From Shewanella sp. MBTL60-112-B2 (GTDB lineage: Bacteria > Pseudomonadota > Gammaproteobacteria > Enterobacterales > Shewanellaceae): a stretch of DNA of 64,000 nucleotides. The notes beneath the pieces are model-generated. The model saw only the letters and a list, made by a program, of their open reading frames with translations, searched no databases and was not told the DNA's origin. Every line of letters begins with the position of its first letter. Position 1 is the first letter of the stretch. The stretch covers positions 1 through 64,000 of the forward strand of contig NZ_BPFA01000017.1 of assembly GCF_019655055.1 (NCBI RefSeq), in the 5' to 3' direction. Below are positions 7,565 to 16,229 of this stretch, piece by piece. Made by a program: the position numbers and the translations under genes.

Positions 7565-8365
7565 ATGCGCACCACTGTCGTTGTTATCGCTTTGATCTAT
7601 TCACTTCTTTCATTTCATGCCGTTGCTGAAACAGCAATGCATGCAGCAAATAATACAACAAAGAATGTCAAACCTATCGCCATTTTAGGCGCAATGGATG
7701 CTGAAATTGAAAAGCTACTGCCTGAAATTAGCCATCGCCAAACTTATAATGTTGCCAAAAATACTTATTACACCGGATTTATCGAAGGCAAACCTGTGGT
7801 TGTGGCTCGCTCTGGTGTGGGTAAAGTCAATGCAGCTATCACCACTTACGTGTTGATTAACCAATTTGACGTTAACAGTATTATTTTTACTGGTATTGCT
7901 GGCGCTGCGAGCCCTGAACTCAATGTTGCCGATGTGGTTATATCGACTGCATTGGTGCAGCACGATGTTGACTTAACCGCCTTTGGTGCGCCAAAAGGCC
8001 AACTTGACGGTTATGACGATCGCTTGTTCTATGCAGATAAAAAGCTGCAAGCCTTGGCACTAAATGCTGCCAAAGAGTCAATTGGTAAAGCGCGTGTTCA
8101 TTCAGGGATTATCGCAACAGGCGATCAGTTCATTGCCGATAAAGCCGTGGTCAGTATGTTACGTCAAGAATTCAACGCTATCGCCGTTGAAATGGAGGGC
8201 GCCGCAGTGGCGCAGGTGACCGACATGTTTGATATTCCACTGGTCGTCATTCGTACCATCTCTGATAAAGCGGACGGCTCTGCGCATTTAACCTACGAAG
8301 ATGCTAAACAAACCACCGCGGATAACTCCGTAGCGATTACACTCAATATGCTAAGTAAGATGTAA
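7565..8365 (+). CDS. Exported 5'-methylthioadenosine/S-adenosylhomocysteine nucleosidase-like protein
   Basis: 266 residues. Residues 1-21 look like a cleavable signal peptide (hydrophobic core, then AVAETA), so the mature enzyme is probably periplasmic. The remainder matches MtnN (Pfs), which hydrolyses MTA and SAH to adenine plus the thioribose or ribosyl moiety. Visible are the N-terminal ILGAMDAEI with the proposed catalytic Glu, SGVGKVNAA, the TGIAGAA nucleoside-binding loop, VEMEGAA and RTISDKAD with the catalytic Asp. Cytosolic MtnN is about 230 residues and lacks the leader, so this is likely a specialised paralogue. It is monocistronic with a good terminator. Whether it scavenges external nucleosides is an inference. 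Confidence 0.85.
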   Translation: MRTTVVVIALIYSLLSFHAVAETAMHAANNTTKNVKPIAILGAMDAEIEKLLPEISHRQTYNVAKNTYYTGFIEGKPVVVARSGVGKVNAAITTYVLINQFDVNSIIFTGIAGAASPELNVADVVISTALVQHDVDLTAFGAPKGQLDGYDDRLFYADKKLQALALNAAKESIGKARVHSGIIATGDQFIADKAVVSMLRQEFNAIAVEMEGAAVAQVTDMFDIPLVVIRTISDKADGSAHLTYEDAKQTTADNSVAITLNMLSKM

Positions 8366-8398
8366 TTAAACGAGTTTATTGATAATAATCGATAACGA

Positions 8399-8432
8399 AA
8401 AAGGCGCTAACCTTTAGGTTTAGCGCCTTTTT
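8399..8432. terminator. Bidirectional terminator between convergent genes
   Basis: A stem of AAGGCGCTAA-CC paired with GG-TTTAGCGCCTT around TTTA, with A-run before and T-run after. It serves the nucleosidase gene (plus strand) and may also stop the convergent RND operon. Confidence 0.85.
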
Positions 8433-8477
8433 TATCTGTTTGCTTTATCTACTCGATTTCTCTATTCACCAGTAGGA

Positions 8478-11400
8478 TTAAGCCTCGATCGTCTGGTCTT
8501 TTTTACTAAAACTCACCTTGCCAAAGTCTTCTAAAATCGCGTAGCTGGCTGGCACCATAAAGAGTACCAGCGCGGTTGAAGCGAAAATACCGAACACCAT
8601 AGAGACCACTAGAGGTTGCAGAACCTGCGCTTGAATACTGGTCTCAAGTAGCAGCGGTAACATGCCAGCAGCAGTGGTTAGTGAGGTAATAAATACCGCT
8701 CTAAAGCGCTCTTTGCTAGCACTCACTACGGCCTCATGCACCGATTGGCCCTCTTCTACGTGATAACGAATATATTGCACCAGCAAAATAGAGTCGTTAA
8801 CCACGACCCCTGCAAGGGCTACAAAGCCGAGTATTGATGGCATACTCATGGAGTAGCCTAACAATAAGTGGCCCCACAACACGCCAATAAGACCTAGCGG
8901 AATAACCGCCATAACCACTAATGGCTCAATATAACTTTTAAACTGCAAACTTAAGATGGCAAACACTGCCAACAAGCCGACAATAAAGCCGCTAGCCATC
9001 GAGTTTTGCGTCGTCTTACTTTCTTTTACTTCGCCCTCGTAGCTGACGCGAATATCCGGATAACGCTGCTTCAGCTCAGGTAAAAGCTCATCTCTAAACG
9101 CCTTATTAATCTCAGTGGCATTGGCTAAGTGAGTATCCACTTCGCCGGTAATAGTCACAAAGCGCATCCCGTCTAGTCGGGAGATTTTGACGTAATTACG
9201 TTGCCACTTAAAATCTGCCACCGCCGATAACGGTACTTGCTCGCCTGCACTACCAATGGTGATTGGAAAGTTAGCTAGGTTTTCAAGCTTGGCCGCATCA
9301 ACTTTATCTAACTGCACATCAATTTGAATGCTTTCAGGCCCCACTTGAATATTGTCGGCGGTTTGGTGGAAGTACGCGCCGCGAAGCTGACTTGCTAGCA
9401 TCATACCATTAACGCCAAATGCTTCTGCGCCAGGCTTTAACGTCATCAGAATTTCGGCTTTACCCGGACGCATGCTGTCCAGTACACCAGACACACCATT
9501 AAAGCCCTTCAAATATTGCTGCACTTCTATTGATGCTGACTTTAGCTCATCAAGATTATCACCGCGTATGCGAATTTCAATGGCGCGACCAGCAGGTCCC
9601 ATTGCGCCTTGCTTGTAGACAATGCCTATCGGGTCAACCATTTCACCCACGCCTTGCTGCCACTCGCGGATAAAGGTGTTAATTAAGGTCTGGCGGATCT
9701 CAGCGCTCAGCAAGTCAACTTTAACCGTTGCCACGTGAGCACCACTTTCTCCCGCATCGGCGTTAAAGTTAAAACGCTCGGTAATATGCTGAATAAGGCG
9801 CTGACCGTCCTCCTTCTGGCTGTACTTATCATCGAGTTCTCGAGCAACACTCACCACTCTATTAACTACAAATTCAGTCTGTTCAAGCGTTGCGCCTGGC
9901 GGCAAAATAATCCGCGCCTCGGCAACGTCACCATCAAGCTCTGGAAAACCCACAAACTTAACCACGCCACCTGCGGCTAACGAAATAGAGACAAGTAGCA
10001 GACTTATCACGCCGCCCATAAACACATAACGCCAGTTAATCACCCATTCAACTGCGGCCACTAACTGCACCGTTCTAAAGTACTCAAACTTTTGATTAAA
10101 CTTTTGTTTAAAGCGACTGGTTTTACGCTTTTTGCCCTTAGCAGCATGGGCTAAGTGATTAGGTAAAATTAAAAAGGCTTCAACTAAACTCACGGTCAAA
10201 ATAAGCAGTAATGTTTGCGGAATAACCCGCAGCACCTTACCCATGTCCCCTTCCATAAAGGCGATACTAGAGAAGATAAACACTGTGGTTAAAAACGATG
10301 ACACCACGCCCGGCAATACACGCTTTACGCCTTGTACAACCGCTTCAGTTTTACTTAAACCGCGCTCGATATGCGCAGCAATGGATTCTGCAATTACAAT
10401 CGCGTCATCCATCATAATGCCGATAGCCATTAAGAATGCCACCAGCGTCATAATGTTTAAGGTGAGGCCTACTTGCGCCATAAAGAATAAGCTACCCATA
10501 AACGCAACAGGTAAACCCATTGCCACCCAAAAAGAGTAGCGCAAACTAAAAAATAGCCACATACACAAGAACACTAGCACGACACCTTGCAAGCCATTTT
10601 CGATTAGCATGTTGAGGCGGTCCCACAACAGTGAACTCAAATCATTTGAAGTACTAATGGTGATGCCATTTGGTGTACGCAATTTTTCTGCATCTAAAAA
10701 GCCAATCACTTCCTCCTTTAAACGCAGAGAGTCTTGTGATTTATTCTTAAACACGGTCAAAATGGCCGCTTGTTCGCCATCAAAGCGAATGCTTTCCTCG
10801 TCTAACTCAAATCTATCAGTAATTGTTGCAATGTCTCGCAGACGCACTAATCCGCCTTGGGCATTAGAGCGGATCACGATATTACCAAGGCGCTCAGGCT
10901 CAACTTCGCGTTGGTCGAATCGAATTAGAATGTTCTTACTGGCAGTTTCAACGGTACCGCTCGGCAGCTGCACGTTTTGTTGCTCAATTTGATTGGCAAC
11001 ATCAGCAACACTCATACCTAAACGCTTTATTGCACCGAGTGAGACTTCAACCAGCAATTGATGCTGAGAAAACCCGGCGATCTCCACTTGGCTAATGCTG
11101 GTATCAAGCTTTAATCGACGCTTTAAATCCTCGGCGTAAGCTTTTAGCTCGGGCTTGCTGGTCGAGGCTGTTACCGCAATGTCGATAATGCGCTCATTAA
11201 AATCAAGCTCCTCAACAATTGGCGGTTCAATCTCTGCAGGAAAATCTTTAATCGCCGAGATTTTGGTTTGTACGTCAACTAAGCTTCGACCAAGGTCTGC
11301 GTTATCTTCAAGCTTTAACGTCATGCGTGCTACGCCTTCAAGCGCATCACATTTGGTTTCGGTAATGCTGCCGAGACTATCGACTGCATCTTCCATTCTA

Positions 11401-11588
11401 AGACAGAGGTTTTCTTCTACATCTTGTGGAGATGCCCCAGGAAGCACAACTTGGGCACTAATGTAATTTTTTGAAAACTCCGGGAATGTCTCTCGTTTAA
11501 GCTCTGGTAACGCCTTAATACCCAACACGATGAACGCTAACATCAACAAGGTTGTTGCTGTTGGGTGGCGAACAAAAAAACCTATCAC
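8478..11588 (-). CDS. RND-family efflux transporter, inner-membrane pump
   Basis: 1036 residues, the normal size for the AcrB/MexB/HAE1 family. The N-terminus is MIGFFVRHPTATTLLML, the usual cytoplasmic start plus TM1. Central and C-terminal TM clusters flank two large periplasmic loops. The TM4 proton-relay region contains MMDDAIVIAE with the paired aspartates, and the mirrored C-terminal motif is VVVNDSILLVQYI. Its ATG overlaps the end of the membrane-fusion gene by 4 bp (ATGA), so the two are translationally coupled in one operon under the TetR gene. No outer-membrane channel gene is present here, so a TolC-like protein elsewhere must complete the tripartite pump. Substrates are unknown. 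Confidence 0.92.
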   Translation of the reverse strand: MIGFFVRHPTATTLLMLAFIVLGIKALPELKRETFPEFSKNYISAQVVLPGASPQDVEENLCLRMEDAVDSLGSITETKCDALEGVARMTLKLEDNADLGRSLVDVQTKISAIKDFPAEIEPPIVEELDFNERIIDIAVTASTSKPELKAYAEDLKRRLKLDTSISQVEIAGFSQHQLLVEVSLGAIKRLGMSVADVANQIEQQNVQLPSGTVETASKNILIRFDQREVEPERLGNIVIRSNAQGGLVRLRDIATITDRFELDEESIRFDGEQAAILTVFKNKSQDSLRLKEEVIGFLDAEKLRTPNGITISTSNDLSSLLWDRLNMLIENGLQGVVLVFLCMWLFFSLRYSFWVAMGLPVAFMGSLFFMAQVGLTLNIMTLVAFLMAIGIMMDDAIVIAESIAAHIERGLSKTEAVVQGVKRVLPGVVSSFLTTVFIFSSIAFMEGDMGKVLRVIPQTLLLILTVSLVEAFLILPNHLAHAAKGKKRKTSRFKQKFNQKFEYFRTVQLVAAVEWVINWRYVFMGGVISLLLVSISLAAGGVVKFVGFPELDGDVAEARIILPPGATLEQTEFVVNRVVSVARELDDKYSQKEDGQRLIQHITERFNFNADAGESGAHVATVKVDLLSAEIRQTLINTFIREWQQGVGEMVDPIGIVYKQGAMGPAGRAIEIRIRGDNLDELKSASIEVQQYLKGFNGVSGVLDSMRPGKAEILMTLKPGAEAFGVNGMMLASQLRGAYFHQTADNIQVGPESIQIDVQLDKVDAAKLENLANFPITIGSAGEQVPLSAVADFKWQRNYVKISRLDGMRFVTITGEVDTHLANATEINKAFRDELLPELKQRYPDIRVSYEGEVKESKTTQNSMASGFIVGLLAVFAILSLQFKSYIEPLVVMAVIPLGLIGVLWGHLLLGYSMSMPSILGFVALAGVVVNDSILLVQYIRYHVEEGQSVHEAVVSASKERFRAVFITSLTTAAGMLPLLLETSIQAQVLQPLVVSMVFGIFASTALVLFMVPASYAILEDFGKVSFSKKDQTIEA

Positions 11589-12910
11589 GGCTGCGTCCCC
11601 TCTTGTGATTTAGAGGTTTGAGTTCGCAGCGCCATACCATTAACAGCTGGAATAAGGTCAGTAAGCACTAGTTGCATGCCTTCCACTAGCTCACCTTGCA
11701 CAGCCGCTTGACCTTCTTGACGGAACAACACTTGAACATCAACCAGTTGCAAACGGTTATCTTGGTTCATGATATACAGTTTGTCGCCGTGTAGTGCGCG
11801 CTCTGGCACCATCCAGTAGTTACGCTCGCCGCCCTTAATTCTAGCGCTAACAAACATGCCATTTACCAACGGAGGCGACTGGCCAATTTTAAGTTGGCGA
11901 TACTCTTGCTCAACTTGTAACACCACGCTCACTGTAGCAAGTGTCGGGTCAACGGTTTCACCGATTCGGTTAATCGCTGCCGGCCAGCTAAATGAATATG
12001 TCGCGCCTTTAAGGGTAATTTCCGCCGTTAGCCCTAATGCCTCAGCTCGAGGCAGTTGTCCCATTTCAGCCTGAGGTTGATTAACGGTTTTCATTAAGGT
12101 CATCACATCGCCGAGTGATACCTGAGCTTCAACTTCCATTACCTCAATGCCGTTAATACGGGCAAGAACTTGCTGCGGCGACACCACTTGGTTACTTTCA
12201 ACGTTAACTTCGGCTACCCGCCCTTCAAATGGTTGGCGAATTTCAGTTTTAGCCAGTTGACTGCTTGCTTCTTGTTCACGGGCAAGCGCTTGCTGTAACT
12301 GCGCCTTAAGAATGTCAGTTTCATTCGGCATTAGGTTTAAACTGTTATCTAATTCTTGCAGTTTTTGCTGCTGCGCTAACAAGTTTTGTCTTTCACCATC
12401 TAATTCTGATTGTGAAATCAGGTTTTGTTTACGCAGGGTTTCTTTACGCTTTAAATCTGATTTCACTAAGTCGTAGCGATTATTTTCAATCTCAAGTGAT
12501 AGCTGTAGGTTTTTTAGTTGCAAGGCTTTACCCGCGAGCTGACCTTCTAATGCCTTACGATCAGCTTGGGCTTGAGCCAAACGAATTTGGTAATCGAGCG
12601 GGTCGATAGAAAGTAATAGCGTGTCTTTTGGCAGGATTTTACCTACGGCAAGATCGGGGTGTTTATACACCACACGCCCACCAACCTCGGGTAATAACTG
12701 CCACTGGATCTTAGGACTCACTCGGCCAAAAGCGTCGACCTGTGCAACAACTGGGACTTGTTTTAACTCAATCACCTCAACCAACTTACTCGGCTCGGCC
12801 TGTAGCTCAAGTGGCGGATGGCTGCGTAATTTAACCACTAAAATAAGCACAACAAAGCCAACTGCCAATGCAGGGAAGAAATACCAGCGCTTTCCTTTAT
12901 AGCTAGACAT
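11585..12910 (-). CDS. RND efflux periplasmic adaptor (membrane fusion protein)
   Basis: 441 residues with an uncleaved N-terminal membrane anchor (about residues 10-27) and no lipobox. The arrangement is typical: a beta-barrel/lipoyl half (GRVVYKHPDL), a long coiled-coil hairpin rich in Gln, Leu and Lys (about residues 110-210), the second lipoyl half (EIRQPFEGRVAEVNVESNQVV), then beta-barrel and membrane-proximal domains. It connects the RND pump to an outer-membrane channel. It starts at the TetR stop codon (1-bp overlap) and overlaps the pump gene by 4 bp, so the three genes form one transcript. Confidence 0.9.
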   Translation of the reverse strand: MSSYKGKRWYFFPALAVGFVVLILVVKLRSHPPLELQAEPSKLVEVIELKQVPVVAQVDAFGRVSPKIQWQLLPEVGGRVVYKHPDLAVGKILPKDTLLLSIDPLDYQIRLAQAQADRKALEGQLAGKALQLKNLQLSLEIENNRYDLVKSDLKRKETLRKQNLISQSELDGERQNLLAQQQKLQELDNSLNLMPNETDILKAQLQQALAREQEASSQLAKTEIRQPFEGRVAEVNVESNQVVSPQQVLARINGIEVMEVEAQVSLGDVMTLMKTVNQPQAEMGQLPRAEALGLTAEITLKGATYSFSWPAAINRIGETVDPTLATVSVVLQVEQEYRQLKIGQSPPLVNGMFVSARIKGGERNYWMVPERALHGDKLYIMNQDNRLQLVDVQVLFRQEGQAAVQGELVEGMQLVLTDLIPAVNGMALRTQTSKSQEGTQP

Positions 12911-13536
12911 TAATGCTTTCCTCCAGACAAACCATGTTCGAGCAGAGCAATATTGTGTTTGGCCAATTGTTGATAAAATTCTTCATTAAGTTGATAACCA
13001 TGTAGTTTTGCCATTGGAGTTGGCATGACAAAGGGGAAAATCATTAAGCTCAGTAGCGACATCTTTACCATTTGCGGATCAAGTTCGCCCGACTCTTCTA
13101 ATAGTTGTTTCGGCATAGGCGTGAGTTCGGCGATTGGTTCAAACAATTTGTAGATCACCGCCTTTGCCTCTGATGAGTGGTCTGAACTCATCAGCTGAAA
13201 TAAAAAGCGCGGAAACTCTGGATTGGGGATCATTGTTTGATAAAACTCAGCGACAATATCTGCCACCGTCGGCTTACCGTGAGATTGTTGTAATGCTTTT
13301 GCGCGCTGATGGATAGGATGGATATGTTCAGTCACCATCGCCTCAAACAAACCCAGTTTATTACCGAAGTAGTAACGGATCATCGCCATATTCACACCGG
13401 CTAATTCGCTAATTTGTCGGATACTAACTTTGTCGTAATCTGCGGCGGTAAAACAACGATATGCCGCTCGAATTAAACTCGCACGAACATTATCTTGTTC
13501 TGCTTTTTTGGAAGTATCTTTTGCCATCAGCGACAT
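12910..13536 (-). CDS. TetR-family repressor of the efflux operon
   Basis: 208 residues. The N-terminal DNA-binding domain (residues about 15-65) includes VSIRQISELAGVNMAMIRYYFGNKLGLFEAM, the standard TetR helix-turn-helix ending in YYFxxKxxL. The rest is an alpha-helical ligand domain. It is the first gene of its operon. A near-perfect 15-bp-arm palindrome ends one base upstream of the start codon, so it very likely represses its own operon. The first ATG (13536) has no clear Shine-Dalgarno site; a second ATG at 13527 is also possible. Given the position of the operator, the transcript may be leaderless or very short-leadered. Confidence 0.9.
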   Translation of the reverse strand: MSLMAKDTSKKAEQDNVRASLIRAAYRCFTAADYDKVSIRQISELAGVNMAMIRYYFGNKLGLFEAMVTEHIHPIHQRAKALQQSHGKPTVADIVAEFYQTMIPNPEFPRFLFQLMSSDHSSEAKAVIYKLFEPIAELTPMPKQLLEESGELDPQMVKMSLLSLMIFPFVMPTPMAKLHGYQLNEEFYQQLAKHNIALLEHGLSGGKH

Positions 13537-13570
13537 AGACTTGTGTTATTCTGTTGAATAACGCAAGTCT
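13537..13570. promoter_or_regulatory. Operator of the TetR-MFP-RND operon
   Basis: Arms 13537-13551 (AGACTTGTGTTATTC) and 13556-13570 (GAATAACGCAAGTCT) match in 14 of 15 positions around a 4-nt spacer. It is placed immediately before the tetR start codon, where bound repressor would block transcription. Confidence 0.85.
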
Positions 13571-13602
13571 ACTGTCTGCTTTGGGATTTTGCATGAATTA
13601 TC

Positions 13603-13631
13603 GTTATTCAGAAACCAGAGTTTTGAATAAC
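13603..13631. promoter_or_regulatory. Second pair of TetR half-sites
   Basis: The same heptamers, GTTATTC (13603-13609) and GAATAAC (13625-13631), recur 33 bp beyond the main operator, now 15 nt apart. This may be an auxiliary site or may simply overlap promoter elements. Confidence 0.45.
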
Positions 13632-13680
13632 TGCACACTACAATAATTTAGTGACAAAATAGCTAGAGATAAGTTGAACT

Positions 13681-13720
13681 AAACCAATTTAAAGTGAATT
13701 AAACCAATTTAAAATGAATG
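13681..13720. repeat. Tandem 20-bp duplication at the 3' end of yqfB
   Basis: Two adjacent 20-bp units beginning AAACCAATTTAAA match at 18 of 20 positions. The stop codon of yqfB spans the junction. The second unit encodes the last residues and the first lies beyond the stop, as if the gene end had been duplicated. Confidence 0.75.
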
Positions 13721-14013
13721 AGATATAGGGCTTCAATACCCGGATAAATCTGTCTAATTAAGGTTTTAAGCTCAGCTAAACTCATATTTTCTTGCTCTGC
13801 GTGCGTATCATTTAAGTCATCATAAGCCACGCGGCTAACTGAGAGAATATCAAGCTCGCCATAGCAGCGACCATCTTCTAAATTAGACACACTCACACGC
13901 TGCCCAGCTTGATAATAAGACTCGGACTCATCACGTAAGGTGATGGTTTTGTTACCGGCTAGAATATCAGTCTCAAAACGACTGAAAAAAGTGATATTGC
14001 TTGGTGGATTCAT
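13699..14013 (-). CDS. yqfB: N4-acetylcytidine amidohydrolase, ASCH domain
   Basis: 104 residues, the same size as E. coli YqfB (103) and clearly similar along the whole length. Shared blocks are ITFFSRFETDILAG, KTITLRDESES and HAEQENMSL. The family hydrolyses N4-acetylcytidine to cytidine and acetate. Lys22, Thr25 and Glu75 correspond to the residues proposed as catalytic in the E. coli enzyme. It stands alone, with the efflux operon promoter downstream. The C-terminal codons fall in a short tandem duplication. Confidence 0.9.
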   Translation of the reverse strand: MNPPSNITFFSRFETDILAGNKTITLRDESESYYQAGQRVSVSNLEDGRCYGELDILSVSRVAYDDLNDTHAEQENMSLAELKTLIRQIYPGIEALYLIHFKLV

Positions 14014-14364
14014 GCGGCTTTATTACTCATCTTAAGACTTTATCGTGCACCACTATTGATGCTTTGAAGCCATTTTATATCAAATCACAAAAAATTCAGT
14101 ATAACAAAGTGCTCGACTCTGAGTAATTTTGGAAAATTAAGTAGCATGGAAGGCGCCATGCCTATGGTCTTACGGTGCAATTTCGCGCCGACCCCACAAG
14201 CTAAACAACCTTAGGTTCTTGGAGGCGAGATTGTTAATCACAATACTGCGGTAGCGGTTACGCCTTGTTTAGGGTAAAATTCGCCTCCGATTTCTAGCTT
14301 GGCGCAGAATGTGCCACAATAGACATCATATAGACGTTATTAATAGGCATATCGTAGAGAACTC
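14014..14364. other. Intergenic region with possible decayed repeat
   Basis: No ORF of note. At 14098-14150, CAGTATAAC followed by CTCTGAGTAATTTTGG resembles the left end of the MITE-like element at 34301 (CAGTATAAG, then CTCAGAGCGATTTTTGG), so this may be a degenerate relative. The promoter of the DUF2986 gene should lie near the right end. The resemblance is by eye only. Confidence 0.35.
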
Positions 14365-14595
14365 ATGAACAGAAAACAGAAGATGATCAAAAAGACTGCA
14401 AAACGTGCTAAGGCTCGCCTTAATAAGCACACTGCGCCTACGATCAAAAAATACGTGTCTAAAGCAGAGCGTGCGGAGCAGCAAGCAAAACTTGAAGCCG
14501 AAGCGGCAGAGCAAGCTGCTGCACAAGAGACAACTGATGCGACAAATGACGCACCAGTAGAAACAAACGAAGAAAAAGCGGCGTCAGTTAACTAA
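14365..14595 (+). CDS. DUF2986 small basic protein
   Basis: 76 residues. The N-terminal half is strongly basic (MNRKQKMIKKTAKRAKARLN), followed by a KKYVSKAERAEQ segment and a C-terminal tail of Ala, Glu and Gln ending in acidic residues. This matches the DUF2986 family of Shewanella and Vibrio as I remember it. The N-terminal charge suggests nucleic-acid or ribosome contact, but no function is established. It is monocistronic and convergent with the MATE transporter gene. Confidence 0.8.
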   Translation: MNRKQKMIKKTAKRAKARLNKHTAPTIKKYVSKAERAEQQAKLEAEAAEQAAAQETTDATNDAPVETNEEKAASVN

Positions 14596-14635
14596 ATATC
14601 GGCATGCCCGCGCAGTCTTTCTCGTTTGATTGAGC

Positions 14636-16201
14636 TTATTTGCTTGGAGCACTTTCCTCTTTAACGCCAATAAGCTCAGCTATTTCATTACTCCCCTCGC
14701 AGTCTTGCTCCTCATTGACTATTGCCATGTTGGCACAAGAGGAAGAAAGTGGGCTTTGACCACTCAAACTTAGCTCCTCATCAAACTCGCTCTTATCCTT
14801 GGTTTTGCCCTTGGCCTTATCTTTAGTCTTATCTGTAGCCTTAGCGAATTCAGTGACGTCAGCAGCAGTTGCAATAGATGCAGCCTTAACCCGCTCAACC
14901 AATCTGTACGCCACCAGCACCCCCACTATTCCGAAAATAATCGAACCTAGTGCCTGACCAATCAACACTCCGTAAACCCCGCCCCACTGCGCACCGAAAT
15001 AAACAAATGGAATGGTGCCTAAGGTCGCCTTACCAACATTAAACAGAGTCGAGTATTTGGCCTTACCTAAGTTATTAAATGAGGCATTGGCGACAAATAA
15101 AATACCTGAGAAAATAAAGAATACCGCTATAAACGAGCAGAAGAACAAAATCAGATCCGCCGCATCACCTTTCATATCGAACACGCTGACAATTTGATGA
15201 CGAGTTAAGAACAAGAGCAGCGATACAGCTAGTACATAGACAGCGCAGAACTGTATCGCTCTGGTCAATGACTCTTTAACCCGTTCAAATTCCAGCGCAC
15301 CGTAGTTTTGCCCAACAATCGGCCCTATGGCGCCAGAAAGCGCGAATATCATGCCAAATGATACCGGGATCAGTCGGCCTAAAACCGCCCACCCGGCCAC
15401 ATAGCTATCACCAAAATCAGCGATGGCGCGCGTCACTACCGCATTACCGATAGGGGTCGCTACGTTAGTGAGCATTGCAGGACCTGCGATGGCAAAGATT
15501 GGAGATAAATCTTCAACAAAGTGTTCGATATTAAAGCGCCCTAATAGCTTGTGCTTGAACACAACGCCTCGGGCCGCAACCACAAACACGGCAAATCGAG
15601 CCATTACCGAGGCAACAGCCGCACCTTCAATTCCCATAGCAAACATGAAGATAAATATCGGATCAAAAACCGCATTCACACCACCGCCAACTAAGGTCGA
15701 CACCATAGACAACTTGGCATCGCCCACCGCCCTTAACGCGCTACCTAGCGCCATTGCTAGGCAGATAAGCGGTAGTGATGGCACCAGAATATTAAGATAA
15801 CTCTCGGCAAGTTCAGCGGTTTTGCCTGTTGCGCCTACCAGACTCAATAGTTCTGGAATAAACATATACACGCTAAACGCCACCAATAGACTCATCAAAA
15901 AAGTTACAACGAGGCTGTTTAATAGTAAGCGCTTAGCTTTTTCTGCTTGTTTGGCGCCAATGGAGCGCGAGACCAAAGCCCCTAGGGCAATTGAGAGGCC
16001 GATACCGATGGAAGTCGTAAAGAATGAGATGGTGCCAGCGTAGCCAACTGCCGCTGCAAGTTCCTGTTCCCCCAGTAGACTGAGGAAAAATATATCCAAT
16101 AAATCGACCACAAACAGCGCCGAAATGCCGATAGCCGCGGTGGAACTCATCACCAAAATATGGCGTAAAATCGATCCCTGTACAAACTTGGCTACAGCCA
16201 T
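14636..16201 (-). CDS. MATE-family multidrug/cation antiporter
   Basis: 521 residues with about twelve membrane segments spread over residues 10-450, arranged as the two similar halves of MATE transporters. Features include GALVSRSIGAKQAEKAKR and GPIVGQNYGALEFERVKE, the equivalent loop in each half. These antiporters export cationic compounds using Na+ or H+ gradients. MATE proteins are usually about 450 residues; here a hydrophilic tail of about 65 residues rich in Lys, Asp, Glu and Ser follows the last helix, with short repeats of KDK/KGK. The tail is probably cytoplasmic. The gene lies directly downstream of the potassium-channel gene on the same strand (28-bp gap), so co-transcription is likely. 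Confidence 0.9.
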   Translation of the reverse strand: MAVAKFVQGSILRHILVMSSTAAIGISALFVVDLLDIFFLSLLGEQELAAAVGYAGTISFFTTSIGIGLSIALGALVSRSIGAKQAEKAKRLLLNSLVVTFLMSLLVAFSVYMFIPELLSLVGATGKTAELAESYLNILVPSLPLICLAMALGSALRAVGDAKLSMVSTLVGGGVNAVFDPIFIFMFAMGIEGAAVASVMARFAVFVVAARGVVFKHKLLGRFNIEHFVEDLSPIFAIAGPAMLTNVATPIGNAVVTRAIADFGDSYVAGWAVLGRLIPVSFGMIFALSGAIGPIVGQNYGALEFERVKESLTRAIQFCAVYVLAVSLLLFLTRHQIVSVFDMKGDAADLILFFCSFIAVFFIFSGILFVANASFNNLGKAKYSTLFNVGKATLGTIPFVYFGAQWGGVYGVLIGQALGSIIFGIVGVLVAYRLVERVKAASIATAADVTEFAKATDKTKDKAKGKTKDKSEFDEELSLSGQSPLSSSCANMAIVNEEQDCEGSNEIAELIGVKEESAPSK

Positions 16202-16229
16202 AACACCTCTAATCCTTTAATTTTAGTAT

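Noticed and set aside
10609..10992. 127-codon plus-strand ORF within the RND pump gene
   Set aside because: It is antisense to a well-conserved gene and shows no start signal or homology.
15423..15800. 125-codon ORF opposite the MATE gene
   Set aside because: It is antisense to a conserved membrane-protein gene and lacks a ribosome site.
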